A stretch of DNA of 64,000 nt, taken from assembly GCA_948567375.1 (NCBI GenBank), contig OX419755.1, positions 45,017,001-45,081,000 of the forward strand. Reading direction: 5' to 3'. The position numbers and the translations under genes were made by a program. This DNA is from Lunularia cruciata (Eukaryota; Streptophyta; Marchantiopsida; Lunulariales; Lunulariaceae). The notes under the pieces are model-generated. The model had not been told where the DNA came from. It was given only the letters and a program-made list of their open reading frames with translations, and did no database searches. Shown piece after piece: positions 33,783-45,470 of this stretch. Position 1 is the first letter of the stretch; each line of letters opens with the position of its first letter.

Positions 33783-34802
33783 ATGGCAAGCCTTTTGATT
33801 AGGGAGGGTCAAGGATTTCCTAATTCTATGATAGATGATAGACTTTACAAGAAATGGTTGTGGTACATGAAACAGTACAAAGAAACTTGGGAGCTTAAGA
33901 ACAAGTCTACGGGAGAAGGTCTCACCAAGAAGGAATATGGCAAAGGGTGGAGAACTATAGAAGATAAATTGAATGGAATATGCCTGCATTTTGCAAGAAT
34001 GGAAGCCATGTTTGGGACTAGGGCAAACATATGTCCACCGGCAATGGTAAGTTTAGAGGATTGTAATCCTAAGTCGAGCGAGATTTGTGAGGCTGACAAG
34101 GAGGAGATCCATGAAGGTGTGCAGGAGTGCTCGCTATTCTCATCTCCTCCAGAGGTTGTGCTACCTGACTCGAGCCCCGAGTTGGTTTCAAACACCCAAG
34201 GGGTGGAAATTTTACCAAGTGGCATGGACAATGGAATCCTATCACCCGAGGATGAGTCTCCATTTGTTCCACTGATCAAGGACTCGCCTTTCATTACACC
34301 ACCGCCTTTAACTTCTACAAGGGATGGATCCGATTGTGCTTTCCCCGACCAAGAAGGGGAATGGGACCCAAAGAGGAGGAAAGGTGGAATATCTGCAAGT
34401 AAGGTACCCAAGTTGTCACCTAGTATGTCATTGTCTCATGATTTAGCAAAAATTACCATGTTGAAGGCAGATACTATATAATCCATAGAGAGGTTATGAC
34501 TAGCTGAACTAGAAGCGACCAACATGAGGAAGAGAGAGAAAACAATGATGAGAATGGAAGCAAAGCGTGTTAGATTAGAGATAGAGAAGATGAAAATTGA
34601 AATCGAGAAAAAGTTAAGCGCAGATAAAAGGAAAGCTAGGGCAGACAAACACAAATTTAAGGAGAAGAGTTTGGAATTAAAGTGCACTCATGAAATCAAA
34701 ATGAGTCACATACAAGCAAGGAAAACTCTCAAGGAAATAAGTAACTATTTCAAAGTGCTCACTCAGGTTCAACGTCCATCATACTCTACTGATAGTGAAT
34801 AG
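33783..34802 (+). pseudogene. MYB/SANT-like transposon-associated protein, two in-frame stops
   Basis: One frame runs the whole length, broken by TAA (34,479-34,481) and TGA (34,497-34,499). The N-terminal part (KKWLWYMKQYKETWELKNKS, TGEGLTKKE, RTIEDKLNGI, FGTRANICPP) resembles the end of trihelix/MYB-SANT domains found in the second protein of PIF/Harbinger transposons. A Ser/Pro/acidic linker and a basic PKRRKGG nuclear-localisation-like patch follow. After the stops comes a highly charged coiled coil (MRKREKTMMRMEAKRVRLEI). In Harbingers the MYB-like protein imports the transposase and helps bind DNA. A transposase fragment lies at 39.6-40.25 kb on the other strand. It could also be a host gene fragment. 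Family assignment is moderate. Confidence 0.5.
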
Positions 34803-34937
34803 TATACCACCATGTAACCTTTATTGTGATTAAAATAAAGATGAGTTATGGATACTTGATAAATGCTGCTAGTATTTGCCTAATGCCTCTCATTACCACT
34901 CAATTCCTTATATGTTTTTCCTTGGCAACACATAGTA

Positions 34938-35078
34938 AGCCCAAGATGCCGCAAGTTGGCCCTCATAGCTGCCCATAAAGTCTTTCCTACAGCTGCTAGT
35001 CATAGAGTAAACCCAAGATGCCACAAGTTGGCACTCATAGCCGCCCATAACATCTTTCTTGCAGCTGCTAATTGCCGC
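34938..35078 (+). repeat. 72-bp tandem duplication
   Basis: CCAAGATGCC(G/A)CAAGTTGGC occurs at 34,941 and 35,013, each followed by CTCATAGC.GCCCATAA and then (C/G)AGCTGCTA. The copies have diverged at several sites. No coding function is evident. Confidence 0.85.
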
Positions 35079-36429
35079 TCCATGCCACACTTCCTTGACT
35101 AAAGGCCAGCCAATGCTCATCGGTGCTAGTAGGCACTTGTAGACGCTTGGTAGTGCTGTCAAGAAGTCGTAAATGCACTCATTGGCGCTCGTATGTACTC
35201 CTTGGTGCAAGTCATGGCTCATGGGCACTCGTAGCTGCTCGATGATGCTTGTGGGCGTGTGTTGGCGTTGAGGGATGCCGGTGATGGGTTTAAGGTGGTG
35301 ACTCTTGATGTGAATGGTGCACATATTTGCAAGGTGATGGCACGTTTGATACATAAGGCACAATTGAGTATAGTGCACATGAAAATACAAGAGTTTACAA
35401 GTGTAAACTAAAACATAAATGTATACATGGGGATAAATGAAAAAAATATGTATATAAATGGGAGCCAATAGAACCTAAACCTATGATGTAGGAGGTCAAG
35501 GAGGTAAAGAAGAAGGGGGAGATGCACCATGGCGTCTAAGTGCTACTACCGCATCCTCAAGTCTACTATGGTATACATGAGGTTGAATCCTAAATGGACT
35601 CAATGACCACCATAGTGGCCACTCGCTCTCATCCAAGTCTCAATGTTTGATACCGCTAGCAAGAAGAGGATATGGGTCACAACTATAAGAACTTAATCTA
35701 CTTGATGTCCACTCCTCTTCTGCCCAACTAATAGCAGGACTATCATCATGGACAAATTTTTCCAAAGCACTCATCAAAGGGTCAAATGACCAAGTGTATG
35801 ATGCTCTATGTACCCAATAAGGACGGAAGTGGGTAAGGTGGATAGCACCATGTGGATGATCCTATAATAAGAGAATGCATAACTATCTATGATCAAAAGA
35901 TCACGAAGAGGTAAACCTAATGAAGTAAGATGCTCATATGATCTAACTCTAAGTCCTCTGAACTTAGAATCTTGCTGGATATCTACAGAACACAAACAAG
36001 CCTTGAGGCAAGACCCGATGTGAACTCCCTCCAGAAGTTCAGACCACTGCCACATGCTCCGTAGCAACCACTCCACTCCATCCGGAGTAAGATCTATCCA
36101 CAAGATAACCTCAAAGCGTAGCAAACAAAATTGGATGAAATGGCTAACACTAGGATGGGCTACCCACCCTACATGCCTGGACTGTGTATGAGGGCACCAA
36201 CTATGCCTAGTCGTCCCGCTCTCCCATGCATGGAAACCAATTGCACCACGAATCCTTAATGATGCCATACAAGTAACATCCACAATAATAATCTTCTTTC
36301 GTAGGAAGTCAAGGAAGATGATACATGGAATATACTCTCTTGATAGACATATCCTCTCTCTAAACTTAGTCTGAGTGCCCTGAGTCTCCACACTATGAGT
36401 TAACACATGGGTGGCATCAGTCTAGGTCT
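35079..36429. other. No gene recognised; probable transposon-derived DNA
   Basis: A minus-strand ORF of 210 codons (36,406-35,774) lies directly downstream of the coiled-coil transposon gene. It could be its continuation, but it shows no motif. 35,100-35,290 is a low-complexity tract of GGTGCT/GGCACT/TAGCTGCT words. Confidence 0.4.
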
Positions 36430-37927
36430 GCATCTCATGACGAGTATGGGTCTTGCGAGCAATAGTACGTAGTCTAGGTCCAAGTTAAGCCAAACAAGCC
36501 CCCAAATGAGCTAGACTACTCTCACTCTCCTCTAATTGAACATGTACACTCTCATACCTCTCTATAGCATATGCTAACTCTTGTGCCTGATTCTGTAACT
36601 AGAGCCTATACCCCTCCGCCATGGCAGCGGCACCTAGTATGTCCATATCCAAGTCTGTTAATCTCTGCTCTCTCTCCATCTCAAAAGTAAGCAAGGTCAG
36701 ATGCCTCTCCTCCTTTGCAGCAAGTAAATCCTCTCGCTCACAAAGGAGTCTCCATCGCTCTAGCACTAATCTTTCTCTCTCCTCTACACTCTCCAATCTA
36801 CTCTCATGCTCAAGCATTAATCTCTCTCTCTCCTCTAAACTCTCCATTCTACTCTCATGCTCAAGGAGATTTCTCTCTCTACACTCAACCACTCGAACAC
36901 AATCATCTAAAATGTGAGTGATGTCAACATAACAAGAAGGAGGTGAAGGTACTTTGAAATGTATGGGGTCACCAACCCCCTCCACAGACGGAGAAAGTGG
37001 TGAAGGGGAAAAAAAATGAAAAGGAGCTATCTCAACAAAGGGTAAGGGCTGTGTCTCAACACTAATCTGTTGAACACATGTTCACAAGTGGTACATTTAG
37101 TTATCCATCAAGTACAAATTCATATTTGAATTTAAAAATATACAAGTTCACAAGTTTATTAATTCAAACTTCTTAAATGAACTCATTTATTAAATCCGGT
37201 AATGGTATATACAAAAGAACTTTGTATGTTTTCCAATATATATATATGAAAAAACTCAAACCTGATCAATCAATCAATCACTCACCATCCTCATCCTCCC
37301 CATCATCAGGAGTCTAGTCCTCATTTGAGCTATCTACATCCTCATGATCATCATCATGCTCTCCCTTGTGTATAATCTCCTCCTCTCCATCACTTAAGCA
37401 CATCACGTCCTCCTCAGGAAGGAACCTCTCTCCACAAAGAGATGAGTGAGTATCTGTCCAAGGAAGGTGACCCTGAACCTACACCCCTTAGGACTCCTCA
37501 ATTGGCTTTGCAAACTCTCCACCTCTGCAATGATAGCTTTAAAAGCTAACTCTCCCCAATCATAATCCTCCACACCAAATCTCCTCAACTTGGTCTTGGT
37601 GTTGAGTACCAAATGCCCATGTACAATCTTGGGCCTAATGGTGGGTGCAGCAAGTGCACCCATCAACTAGAAGAAAGCTTGGAATGCAGGATATACACAT
37701 TGCCTTGCAAGATATCTTTTTGCAACCATGTCCCTTTATGGAAACTAGTCTAAAACAATTGTGTAAGAATTTGTGCACCTACTCCGTCTTGGTGTTCTCC
37801 CCCTTGGCATTGCAAGTGCATCTCTAACTATATCTGCAGTCAATTGAAACTGCCTACCTCTTACCAAACCTATGCAAGAGACCTTGTCCCATGAACTCAC
37901 AAACTCTGTACATGGAAAGACCTGCAA
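36430..37927 (-). pseudogene. Transposon-type coiled-coil protein with multiple stops
   Basis: Reading right to left on the minus strand: MQVFPCTEFVSSWDKVSCIG and GLVRGRQFQLTADIVRDAL (37,927-37,750). Two stops later come RYLARQCVYPAFQAFF, then MGALAAPTIRPKIVHGHL...DWGELAFKAIIAEVESLQ...TFLGQILTHLF (37,666-37,403). After a gap comes a coiled coil (36,985-36,599) with two copies of LEHESR(M/L)ES(L/V)EERERL. It continues past a stop with LQNQAQELAYAIERYESVHV. The layout (VRG..F.LT segment, GQI.T.L segment, coiled coil) resembles the plant proteins annotated as putative transposon protein. No enzymatic motif is seen. It is broken by several in-frame stops. Confidence 0.5.
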
Positions 37928-37959
37928 AACCCACCCAAAAAATCAGCTCAAACTTCTAT

Positions 37960-38290
37960 CCCAAGGACTCAAGCCCAGAGGTGCCGCTCATAGCCGCTCA
38001 AAGATGCCCTTGGACAGTACAAACCTCATAAGCGCCACGAGTAGCCATTGGTTGCCGCCACCGGGAGCCGCTTGGAGGCACCCCCAAGCCCGGTGTCCCC
38101 AGTGCAGCACAAAAGGGGCAGCCGACGCCACACGTAGGTGCACGCTGACGCTGCCCGCAGCTGCACTAGAAGCTGCTATAGGATAGGAAGAGAGACACAA
38201 GGAGCTGCGCGTATATGCACGGAAACATTGGGTGTCATGCGGAGTTGCTGGAAGGCGCTTGCATGTAGAGGGTTTAGGGTTTAGAGATGG
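37960..38290. repeat. GC-rich low-complexity tract
   Basis: The words GCCGC, AGCTGC, GGCGCT and GGCACC recur irregularly, for example CGGGAGCCGCTTGGAGGC near 38,062. The tract resembles the one at 35,100-35,290 in vocabulary. GC content is far above the AT-rich surroundings. Short ORFs through it are compositionally biased and not called. Confidence 0.55.
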
Positions 38291-39559
38291 CGCTGGAGGA
38301 CGCTAGGAGGCGCTGCTGATTTGAAAGACTTTAACATGCATAAATCATAATCTTGAGGTGCTGGAATGTTTGAAAGTAGAGAGAAATGAAGAGAAAACAA
38401 TGAAGAAGGTTTGAAGAATACCTCTAGCCGTGGATAGTGAAGTCCAAGAGTAATTTTGAGCCCCATTACGTCTAGATCAATCTCCCAAATTCCTGAGACA
38501 ACAATTCTAATCTGATGTTTGTCCAGCCAGCACTACTTGATGAAATTTGCTGGGTGTTGAATGCTATGAAATGCTATGAGCCAATCTCCTTCCTGAGTAT
38601 TTCTCATGTTAGGCCTATCAACTATCTTTTCATATCCCCAGATTTCTACCATGGTTCAAATTGAGTCTGCTCTCAATCTCTTGAATGCTCTCCTTATCTC
38701 TCTTCTCAATCTCTCAAGTGTTCTCTCTTGTTGTTTCTCTGGAGTCTTCAAAGCACTCCTTCAATTAGAAATCTGAATGGATCTCTTCCTCTCAACTAGA
38801 CTCTCAAAATTCCAACTCTCTGCCCACACAAATTCCAACTCTCTCTTAGGCCTCACAACGAGTTGGTCTCCTTTGAGTTGGTCTCCTTTGAGTTCAGCTT
38901 CAGCAAGTTTGCCTCCTTCAAGAGAGTATGCTTCCTTCCAACACCCCACTCCTGAAATGACTCTTTCTTCTTTGAACAACTCACACATCCACACACACTC
39001 ACGAAATGACTCTTTCTTGTTCCAACACCCCTCACACTCGTAAAATGAGGCTTTCTAACACCCACACACCCAATGGAATGACATGAATTGAAAAGAGGAA
39101 GGTTTATATAACCCATGCAGCTGGAAAAAAAAGGTGAATACCAAACATCCAAAATATACACGTTTAGGAAAAAATCCATATTTCAATCGTAAGAACTCAA
39201 ATCCCGAGCGGCAACATGCGGCATTCCATGTCACCAACCGGTGCAAGCGAGTGTTGCATATTTCACGTAGCACCTACCAACATCTACCACCAGAGCCTAC
39301 CAGTGCCAACGAGTGCATTTATTATTTGTTCCCTCTTAGGTTCAAATCATTCCATAGTGACAAGTTTTTCAAACAAGTCATATCATGACATGACCCTGGT
39401 ATTCCTACAAATAAACAAATCAGGCCATACTTTTAGTAAACTATACAAAAAGGATCACCAATGCATTGCAAAAATACCTAACAAAACAAAACATAACATA
39501 AAACATACCTCCGGAAAAATGTATAATTCTCCTTTTATCATAACAAATAACTTGGCCAT
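38291..39559. other. Non-coding with small degenerate tandem repeats
   Basis: GTTGGTCTCCTTTGAG is tandemly duplicated at 38,861-38,892. At about 38,945-39,070 the unit (ACTC..GAAATGACTCTTTCTT, then CAACACC) recurs about three times with decay. No gene was recognised. Confidence 0.5.
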
Positions 39560-40250
39560 TTATAGAATATGAACCCTTGTAGCTGAAATATATTTCCCCG
39601 TCCACCATTGGTCAGCTGCAAGAGGAAAAAATGTTCCACGTACCAAACCAACACAACCAAGAAAACCTTTCTGTGCAAAAATAGTGGATATCCTCCTTCT
39701 CTCCTCGAGCTCGGGCCAAGTAACTTGACTTCTCATCACATCTAATATGTCTGTCATAACTCTATCAGTAAAAGAAATTTTTGAACTAGCACTAATGCTC
39801 CAAATATTCAAACCCCGTGCAACACAAGCTCCATTGCTGTGATGACCAAATCTATCCAAGGCTAGAGCAACTTGGATCCACATAGGTGTTTGCTCTCTTT
39901 GATAGCTTTTCTCAAAAATTATGTGAGTCTTAATCAAATCCACTAATGTTGAAAAAGAATCCCCATCCATTCTAGTAAGCTGTCAAAAGACCTTAGTATC
40001 TAGATTTCTAAAATACTCCTTCACAAACTCTCTACTACGAGGGTAAGTAACAAGGGGTTCCAAGTATCGATGAGTATGTGCATACTCCCACCCACTAATA
40101 AAACATTCTAGCATATCTAAATCTCATGCTAATTCTTTGTCTTCATCTTCTAATCCTTCTAGCGATATCTCCAAATCTAACCAAATCATCCATTGAATAC
40201 ATTTTCTAATATTTTTGGTTAGTTCTAAACAAGTGCTCCCTCTCGACATG
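39560..40250 (-). pseudogene. PIF/Harbinger (HARBI1-like) transposase, N-terminal half only
   Basis: The ORF 39,970-39,560 reads FSTLVDLIKTHIIFE, PMWIQVALALDRFG, NGACVARGLNIWS, VTWPELEERRRIST and KGFLGCVGLVRGTFFPLA. This is the order expected for Harbinger transposases, whose DDE fold begins with GC(V/I)G.(V/I)DGT. Here the catalytic Asp is Arg (VRGT). Upstream, in another frame, REYAHTHRYLEPLVTYPRSR and EYFRNLDTKVF extend the match to about 40,200, interrupted by a stop. The second and third acidic residues are absent because the sequence loses similarity at about 39,560. It is therefore inactive. The MYB/SANT-like gene at 33.8 kb could be its former partner. Confidence 0.75.
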
Positions 40251-42497
40251 ACTTGACTCAATTTTTAATCACCATGGATAACTCCTTATTGACAAAGGAG
40301 CATCTCTCTTCTGGGCAAAGGGGCATCTCTATATTTGTGCACACAAAAAAAAAATCTCACCAATTTCATTCCGTAATAAGAAAACAAGTTCATGAATTTC
40401 ATTTTATCACTCAAAGTGGAAGAAGTGTATACATTTCATACTCATACCAAGAGACAACGATCATAAATTAAACTTTTTTAAATAATAAAATCAGGAGTAA
40501 CACTTCAAAAAAAATCACTCCTCCTTCTAACCTTCCCACTGCCCGCACTCAAATCTTCCCACTCCAAACAAATTCACTCCCCTTCCAACTCTAGCTATGG
40601 GTCTCTCAAATCTTCATCGTGCGGTCAATTTTTGCATGCATTCAAATCTTTCCACTCATGCTACCTCCAATCTTCCTTGGTGGTAAAAAAATTTCCGCTC
40701 GTCATTTGATTACCATGGTTGTTCTCGAACATCATGGATGCTCCCTTTGGTGGCCATCACTTTCACTCTTAACCTAAATGATAAACTTTATTAACCTTAA
40801 TATGCAAGCAATGCACTACGGTGTGATAACAGAAAATTCCTTATCCCTTATTTTTTATGAACCACCTCATATGGAGTGTGCTAATAATAAGAACTTGGCC
40901 CAAACTCCATAACAATACCCTTTCTACCTCCAGGTCACACACCATACCCATTTAATCAACGCTTTGGAACTATCTATATGAAAAGCTATGAAACTTTGTA
41001 TAACTATTTCTGAAACCCCCTATTGTACTGGCTACCTATAATGGAGTTTGTGTGGTTTCAAAAGCAAGACATGTAGATCCAACCTCAAGTTATGTTATTA
41101 CACTAACCATGGTGCATATCTCTTCATGTTTATGTGTGTACGGTATCCGCTGTCTCATCAGCTTGCGGGGCGAGGCGCATTCTTCCAGGCTTGTAGATTG
41201 CATCCTTTGAGAAGATAACGAGCAACCAAAACAAGGTCATGGAAGCTTTCTATGTGGTTCTAGTCTTCCATGGTTAGTTTAAAGTCTACGGTAAACTAAC
41301 CGGAATTGCAGTTTGCTTCTTTCCCTACGCGAGGACTGTGTAGCGGAAGTGTGCTGCAAATTTTGCACAGAGCGGCTTAATCCCGTGCAAATTGGACGCC
41401 AAAGACTCTAAGAAGTGAATCCGATGATCAGCAAAGGAGCAGGAATGAGCGACCACGTATTGCGGACCTGCTTCACATTGTAACGTACTCCTCATTCCTG
41501 TTCCAATGGATGAATGTGAATGTCGATATTTATTTATTTATTTATTGGTATATAAGAATAGAAACCGTTCTTAGAACGGGTTATCCAGATTTCATGAATT
41601 GCAAATAATGTGTAAGTAAGATGTACATGATTCATCATGCTAGAATAGTGAGAAATCAATGATGTAGAATGCATTGAAATGTAACTTGAAACAAAAGCAT
41701 AATTGAAACAAATTGAGAATAACATATGGCTAACTGACTAGTAAACCACCCTGAAATAGAGAAATCTACGCAAACGACTGCAAGAAATAGGTAACGGTAT
41801 GTAAAAGACTGCCAGTGAGCAGTGAGTGAATAATAAAAATAAAAGAACATAAGCTGGAGTCGGGTAGGAACTCTGTATACACCAGAGGTCCCATGAATCT
41901 GGCAGATGGCAAAGGAAAAATAACAAGGAGGGAATTAGCCGAAGAATGGAGGAGTGGAACAATGCAAGAGTTATAGGATGATGTGGTTGCAGAAACCTGT
42001 TGAAGTGTAACAGGGAAATGAGAGCAAAGCAAAAAAGGACAGGATATAAAGTATATCATAACAAGCACTATGGACGCTTGAGTTGTGAGACGCTAAACAA
42101 TACAAGGAAGCAGAAGACGGCCATAGTAAACTTTCACAAAAAACACCTACTACTTCATAAGTGCCTCATGCAATGCCAAAGTAGCTGAGCAATTGCCAAT
42201 ACCCCTCATACCGAGTTTCTACTCAAGAACTCATGAGTGCCAAGGTAAACTCGGTTGCTCCCCTAAAGTGCTGCTCAAAAGGAATCGAAATGTCAAAAAG
42301 AACCGAAGTGGAAGTGTGGAAAGCAACGGCAAGCAAAAGTGCAGGTACATACGTAAGCACTGGAGTCTTAGCCCGCATAATGAAGATCAGTCCAGAAAGA
42401 AAAAATCCACATGAGTAAGATGAGGGAAGAAATAGAGACATACCTGATGGATCCCTGAAATCATAAACATTCATTAGTAGAGAGGAAGTTCAGGAAA
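40251..42497. other. Intergenic, no gene recognised
   Basis: AT-rich to 41,100, then mixed composition. A TTTA tetranucleotide run lies at 41,526-41,546. Overlapping minus-strand ORFs at 41,534-42,068 are hydrophobic by chance and share no domain. Confidence 0.4.
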
Positions 42498-42672
42498 CAA
42501 CAATGAGAGAGAGTCGAGGTTTGTTAGTGATATGAGAGTGAAGCAAGAAAACTTCAGCGCTGCACGGGAAGGGGACGAGTCAACGGAACAATGAGAGAGA
42601 GTGGAGGTTTGTTAGTGATACGAGAGTGAAGCAAGAAAACTTCAGCGCTGCACGGGAAGGGGACGAGTCAAG
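42498..42672 (+). repeat. 88-bp tandem duplication
   Basis: ATGAGAGAGAGT.GAGGTTTG begins at 42,503 and at 42,591. Both units run through AACTTCAGCGCTGCACGGG to GGACGAGTCAA, with only about two substitutions. It is recent and non-coding. Confidence 0.92.
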
Positions 42673-42760
42673 GGGAAAGCAGAGGTGAAGGTGAAGTATA
42701 CAGTATATGTATGTATTCAGAAGTCAAGTAGGACTCCCGAACAACAGTATGGTATGGTAT

Positions 42761-42798
42761 ACAAGCCTCCGGGATATATATATATCCCGGAGGCTTGT
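42761..42798. repeat. Perfect 38-bp palindrome
   Basis: The left half ACAAGCCTCCGGGATATAT is followed without spacer by its exact reverse complement. The ends are GC-rich and the centre is an AT alternation. It could form a cruciform or be a relic of two inverted element ends. Confidence 0.95.
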
Positions 42799-43066
42799 GT
42801 ATATCTCTCTCCCTTTTTGTGTCAACCAACACAATCGAGCATATATGGTGCGACAAAACCATCCACCATATGAGAGCGGAGTTGAAGGAATATCGCACTT
42901 TCTTAGTGAAATATTCAATCTAGGTCACATTCAATCAGACCAACTCAACTTTGCTATTTTGGTACTTACCGGGTACTTAATATCTAATACTCATTTTGGA
43001 TTCTCACCTCCGGTCACAACTAGAATTAATCGACAATCTCAAGGGATCCTCGTGCTAATTCAATTT

Positions 43067-43100
43067 ACTCCGGTAACTACTGTAGTGTAGTTACCGGAGT
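43067..43100. repeat. Inverted repeat, 14-bp perfect arms
   Basis: ACTCCGGTAACTAC, a 6-base spacer TGTAGT, then GTAGTTACCGGAGT. There is no T run or coding context that would make it a terminator. Confidence 0.95.
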
Positions 43101-43631
43101 TTTGCAATTCCTCTCGTATTGTCCCCAATGTGCCTAACAGTTTTTCAGCACTTTGCTGGATCTATTCTGCTAACGCCCACACCATAGGACTTGGTAAAGT
43201 GGAGAGTCAAGGTCCGCTATAATTGGAGACGAGTAAGACGGCCACCTCGTAAGCCGCTAATGTAGTCGGCCAGAAAAACTAGTTCAACCTTCAGAAGATC
43301 AGTAAGCAGGTCTCCAGATACTCGGATTGTAAAGCCGTTTTCATGTGCTGCGAAGAGCATTATTCTTGAATCAAAATTCTGCTTAAGACATGAGGTCTAA
43401 GACAAGTTTGAAACAGATTCCATGTTCTTGACTTTAGATTGCACAATTGTCAAGAAGCTACTGTGATGATCTATTTTGTTCAATCTCCTTGTCCTTGACT
43501 CCGTTTAGTCAGGTCAAGTTTCAGATTTCTGACATGATATAAGTTTTAAGCGTGTTGATTCATCGTGTATCGCATTAGGATCAAGAATTACAATAACACA
43601 TTTTGGGCTACACGAAACTGAGGAAAGAAAA
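43101..43631. other. Intergenic, no feature recognised
   Basis: No ORF or repeat was recognised between the inverted repeat and copy D of the short dispersed repeat. Confidence 0.4.
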
Positions 43632-43752
43632 GGGCGACCGCGTAGAAAAACACGAAGGATGGGAAGACCCCATCAAGCCGTACAAGGGTGAAACAAAATA
43701 GGTAAAATGGGGCTTAGCTCATTTTACCCATTTTACCTATAGCCCCATTTTA
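43632..43752 (-). mobile_element. Short dispersed repeat, copy D (most complete)
   Basis: On the plus strand it reads GGGCGACCGCGTAG, GGATGGGAAGACCCCATCAA, GCCGTACAAGGG and AGGTAAAATGGGGCTTAGCT, then a short inverted return ending AGCCCCATTTTA. The arms TAAAATGGGGCT (43,703-43,714) and AGCCCCATTTTA (43,741-43,752) are exact inverted repeats. It is the best template for the family. Confidence 0.8.
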
Positions 43753-45369
43753 TGAAACCACCATGCAATGCAATCGGAGAAAGAATACAAACGTCATGTG
43801 TAAGAGAGACGTGAAAGCCCCCACGTAAGCTGATATATATTAATAACCTTCAAAAGGAAGGGCACCCAGGCAATGCATGGACCTAGCCTAGAACAACTAC
43901 AGTAAAATAGCTGCTTCTTTCCAAAAGAGGTCAAGTAGAACAATTAGACACCTGCATGTTGAAATGCGTTTGGGTTCTTATCAAGCTCATCTTAATTTCG
44001 ATTAAACAAATTATTTCCATACTTTTTCTTTTCGAGTCTGTAACTCCACGTAACGGAGTGACAGATCAGATGAGAAATTAGGGATGACTAGTTCTCTCTC
44101 TCTCATCACTGTTTAATTGCTTCTGTGACAATCGGAGCTTTTAAGACTTATTGGCGGAATCTTTCAGCCAGAAACACATAGAAAAGCCACCCACTTTTGA
44201 AACACGATAAGATTTTATCAGCGCCAGACAAATGTCGGGTGATCAGAGAGCAGACGACATCCTTCGCAAAGGAACTCGGACTTCAAGCCTCGAACCAGAC
44301 AATCAATGAATTGATTCAAGTATTCATCGAGGATAGTCCAAATGGTGTCAGGTTCAACACAAATTTCCCATCTAGGAGATATCGAATCCTTACCCATGCA
44401 GAGATAATTCGTTCCAGGAGTTCCGAATGCCTTATATTCTATCTCTTTTCCTTTGGGGTACTACTATTTGCTCGGAATTCAGTGTGGAAGGGGAATGGGA
44501 GCTTGCTCACTTGTCTAGAGCTGTCATACTTTAACAACGGACGATGTTTTCCTTAAAGAGGTTTATCGTTCCTTATTTCTTTCGATCCATAAACAATAAG
44601 GAGTAGAACAAAGTCACTAAGAAAACTGGCCACCAATGTAAGAGCCCAGCGTATCAGTGCTTAACAGCAAGAGCATGAATCCATTCTTGAGTACTTTGTT
44701 TCGCGTTTAAATGTAGTATTTTGGTTGTATAGGAAATATTCGAGCATATTTAGTCATCACCATGGAGTTGAAACGTATGAAAAGGTTGGTCGATCCTCCA
44801 TGCGTCTTTTGCAGAATAGAGTCTCCATTCTAAGATTTTGGAATTAAGATCCCTAGTAAAGTCGAGATAGTGTCGTTCAAGTCTGCAGAATTGAAACATT
44901 CTCCGGATCCTAAATCTTGTGGTCAAATATTACGTTGCAGCTGCATTATTTTATTTATTCAGGTCTTATATTTCAATATCTTGACTTGCAGATGTACTTG
45001 CCTTGCAAAATATATCGGCATCCATCACTGGGAAAGAATAGAAGTCATTATAACAAATGTTCTAAGCTATATGACAATACTAGTCAGACTATATCTTACT
45101 TAGATCTTCTAAAAACATTAAAACACCTAATTAATAGATGTTTTCTATTAATTAGTCCTTCAACCATTGAAACCAAGTACCAGGAGATCATGCTCTATAT
45201 GGTAAGAATGGAACTAGTGAGCTCCACTCTTATATTTCAGACATCACATGTACTATGTAGAGACTAAGCAAAATCCCCATTGCCAGATTCGGCGATGTCT
45301 CATCAAATAAAACAAACAAATAGAAGGATAAAAGTAGCTGTAAAACACACACTTCTTTTGAAAGTGTGT
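43753..45369. other. Intergenic, no gene recognised
   Basis: The plus-strand ORF 44,197-44,556 (119 codons) has no recognisable domain and an unconvincing C-terminus. A small hairpin, CTAATTAATAG / CTATTAATTAG with a 7-base loop, lies at 45,127-45,155. Nothing else was recognised. Confidence 0.4.
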
Positions 45370-45470
45370 ACTTGGGCTTAGCTCCATATACCGCCTAGGT
45401 TTTATCCTTGCACGGCTGGATGGGATCTTCCCTATCGTCCTTGTTTTTCATATGAGTGACCATGTTGTTG
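45370..45470 (+). mobile_element. Short dispersed repeat, copy E, with 12-bp flanking direct repeats
   Basis: It reads TTGGGCTTAGCTCCATATAC, TTGCACGGCTGGATGGGATC and TTCCCTATCGTCC, then a degraded end. The 12-mer TTGAAAGTGTGT occurs at 45,358-45,369 and again at 45,471-45,482, immediately outside the repeat. This is strong evidence of insertion with a target-site duplication. Confidence 0.78.

Noticed and set aside
33845-34411. 188-codon antisense ORF
   Set aside because: It is the mirror of the MYB/SANT-like coding frame and has no motif of its own.
34908-35468. Minus-strand ORF of 186 codons
   Set aside because: It runs through the 72-bp tandem duplication and a low-complexity tract; the repeated amino-acid pattern is explained by the DNA repeat.
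36621-36921. Plus-strand Ser/Leu-rich ORFs
   Set aside because: They are complements of the minus-strand Glu/Arg-rich coiled coil.
38860-39070. Possible CRISPR-like spacing of repeats
   Set aside because: The units are degenerate, irregularly spaced and in a plant genome; this is ordinary tandem duplication.
41534-42068. Hydrophobic minus-strand ORFs resembling membrane segments
   Set aside because: Three overlapping frames are all hydrophobic because of T-rich composition; none has a motif or codon bias.
44197-44556. Plus-strand ORF of 119 codons
   Set aside because: No recognisable domain, no splice context, and a hydrophobic-then-random C-terminus. It might be an exon, but this cannot be supported.
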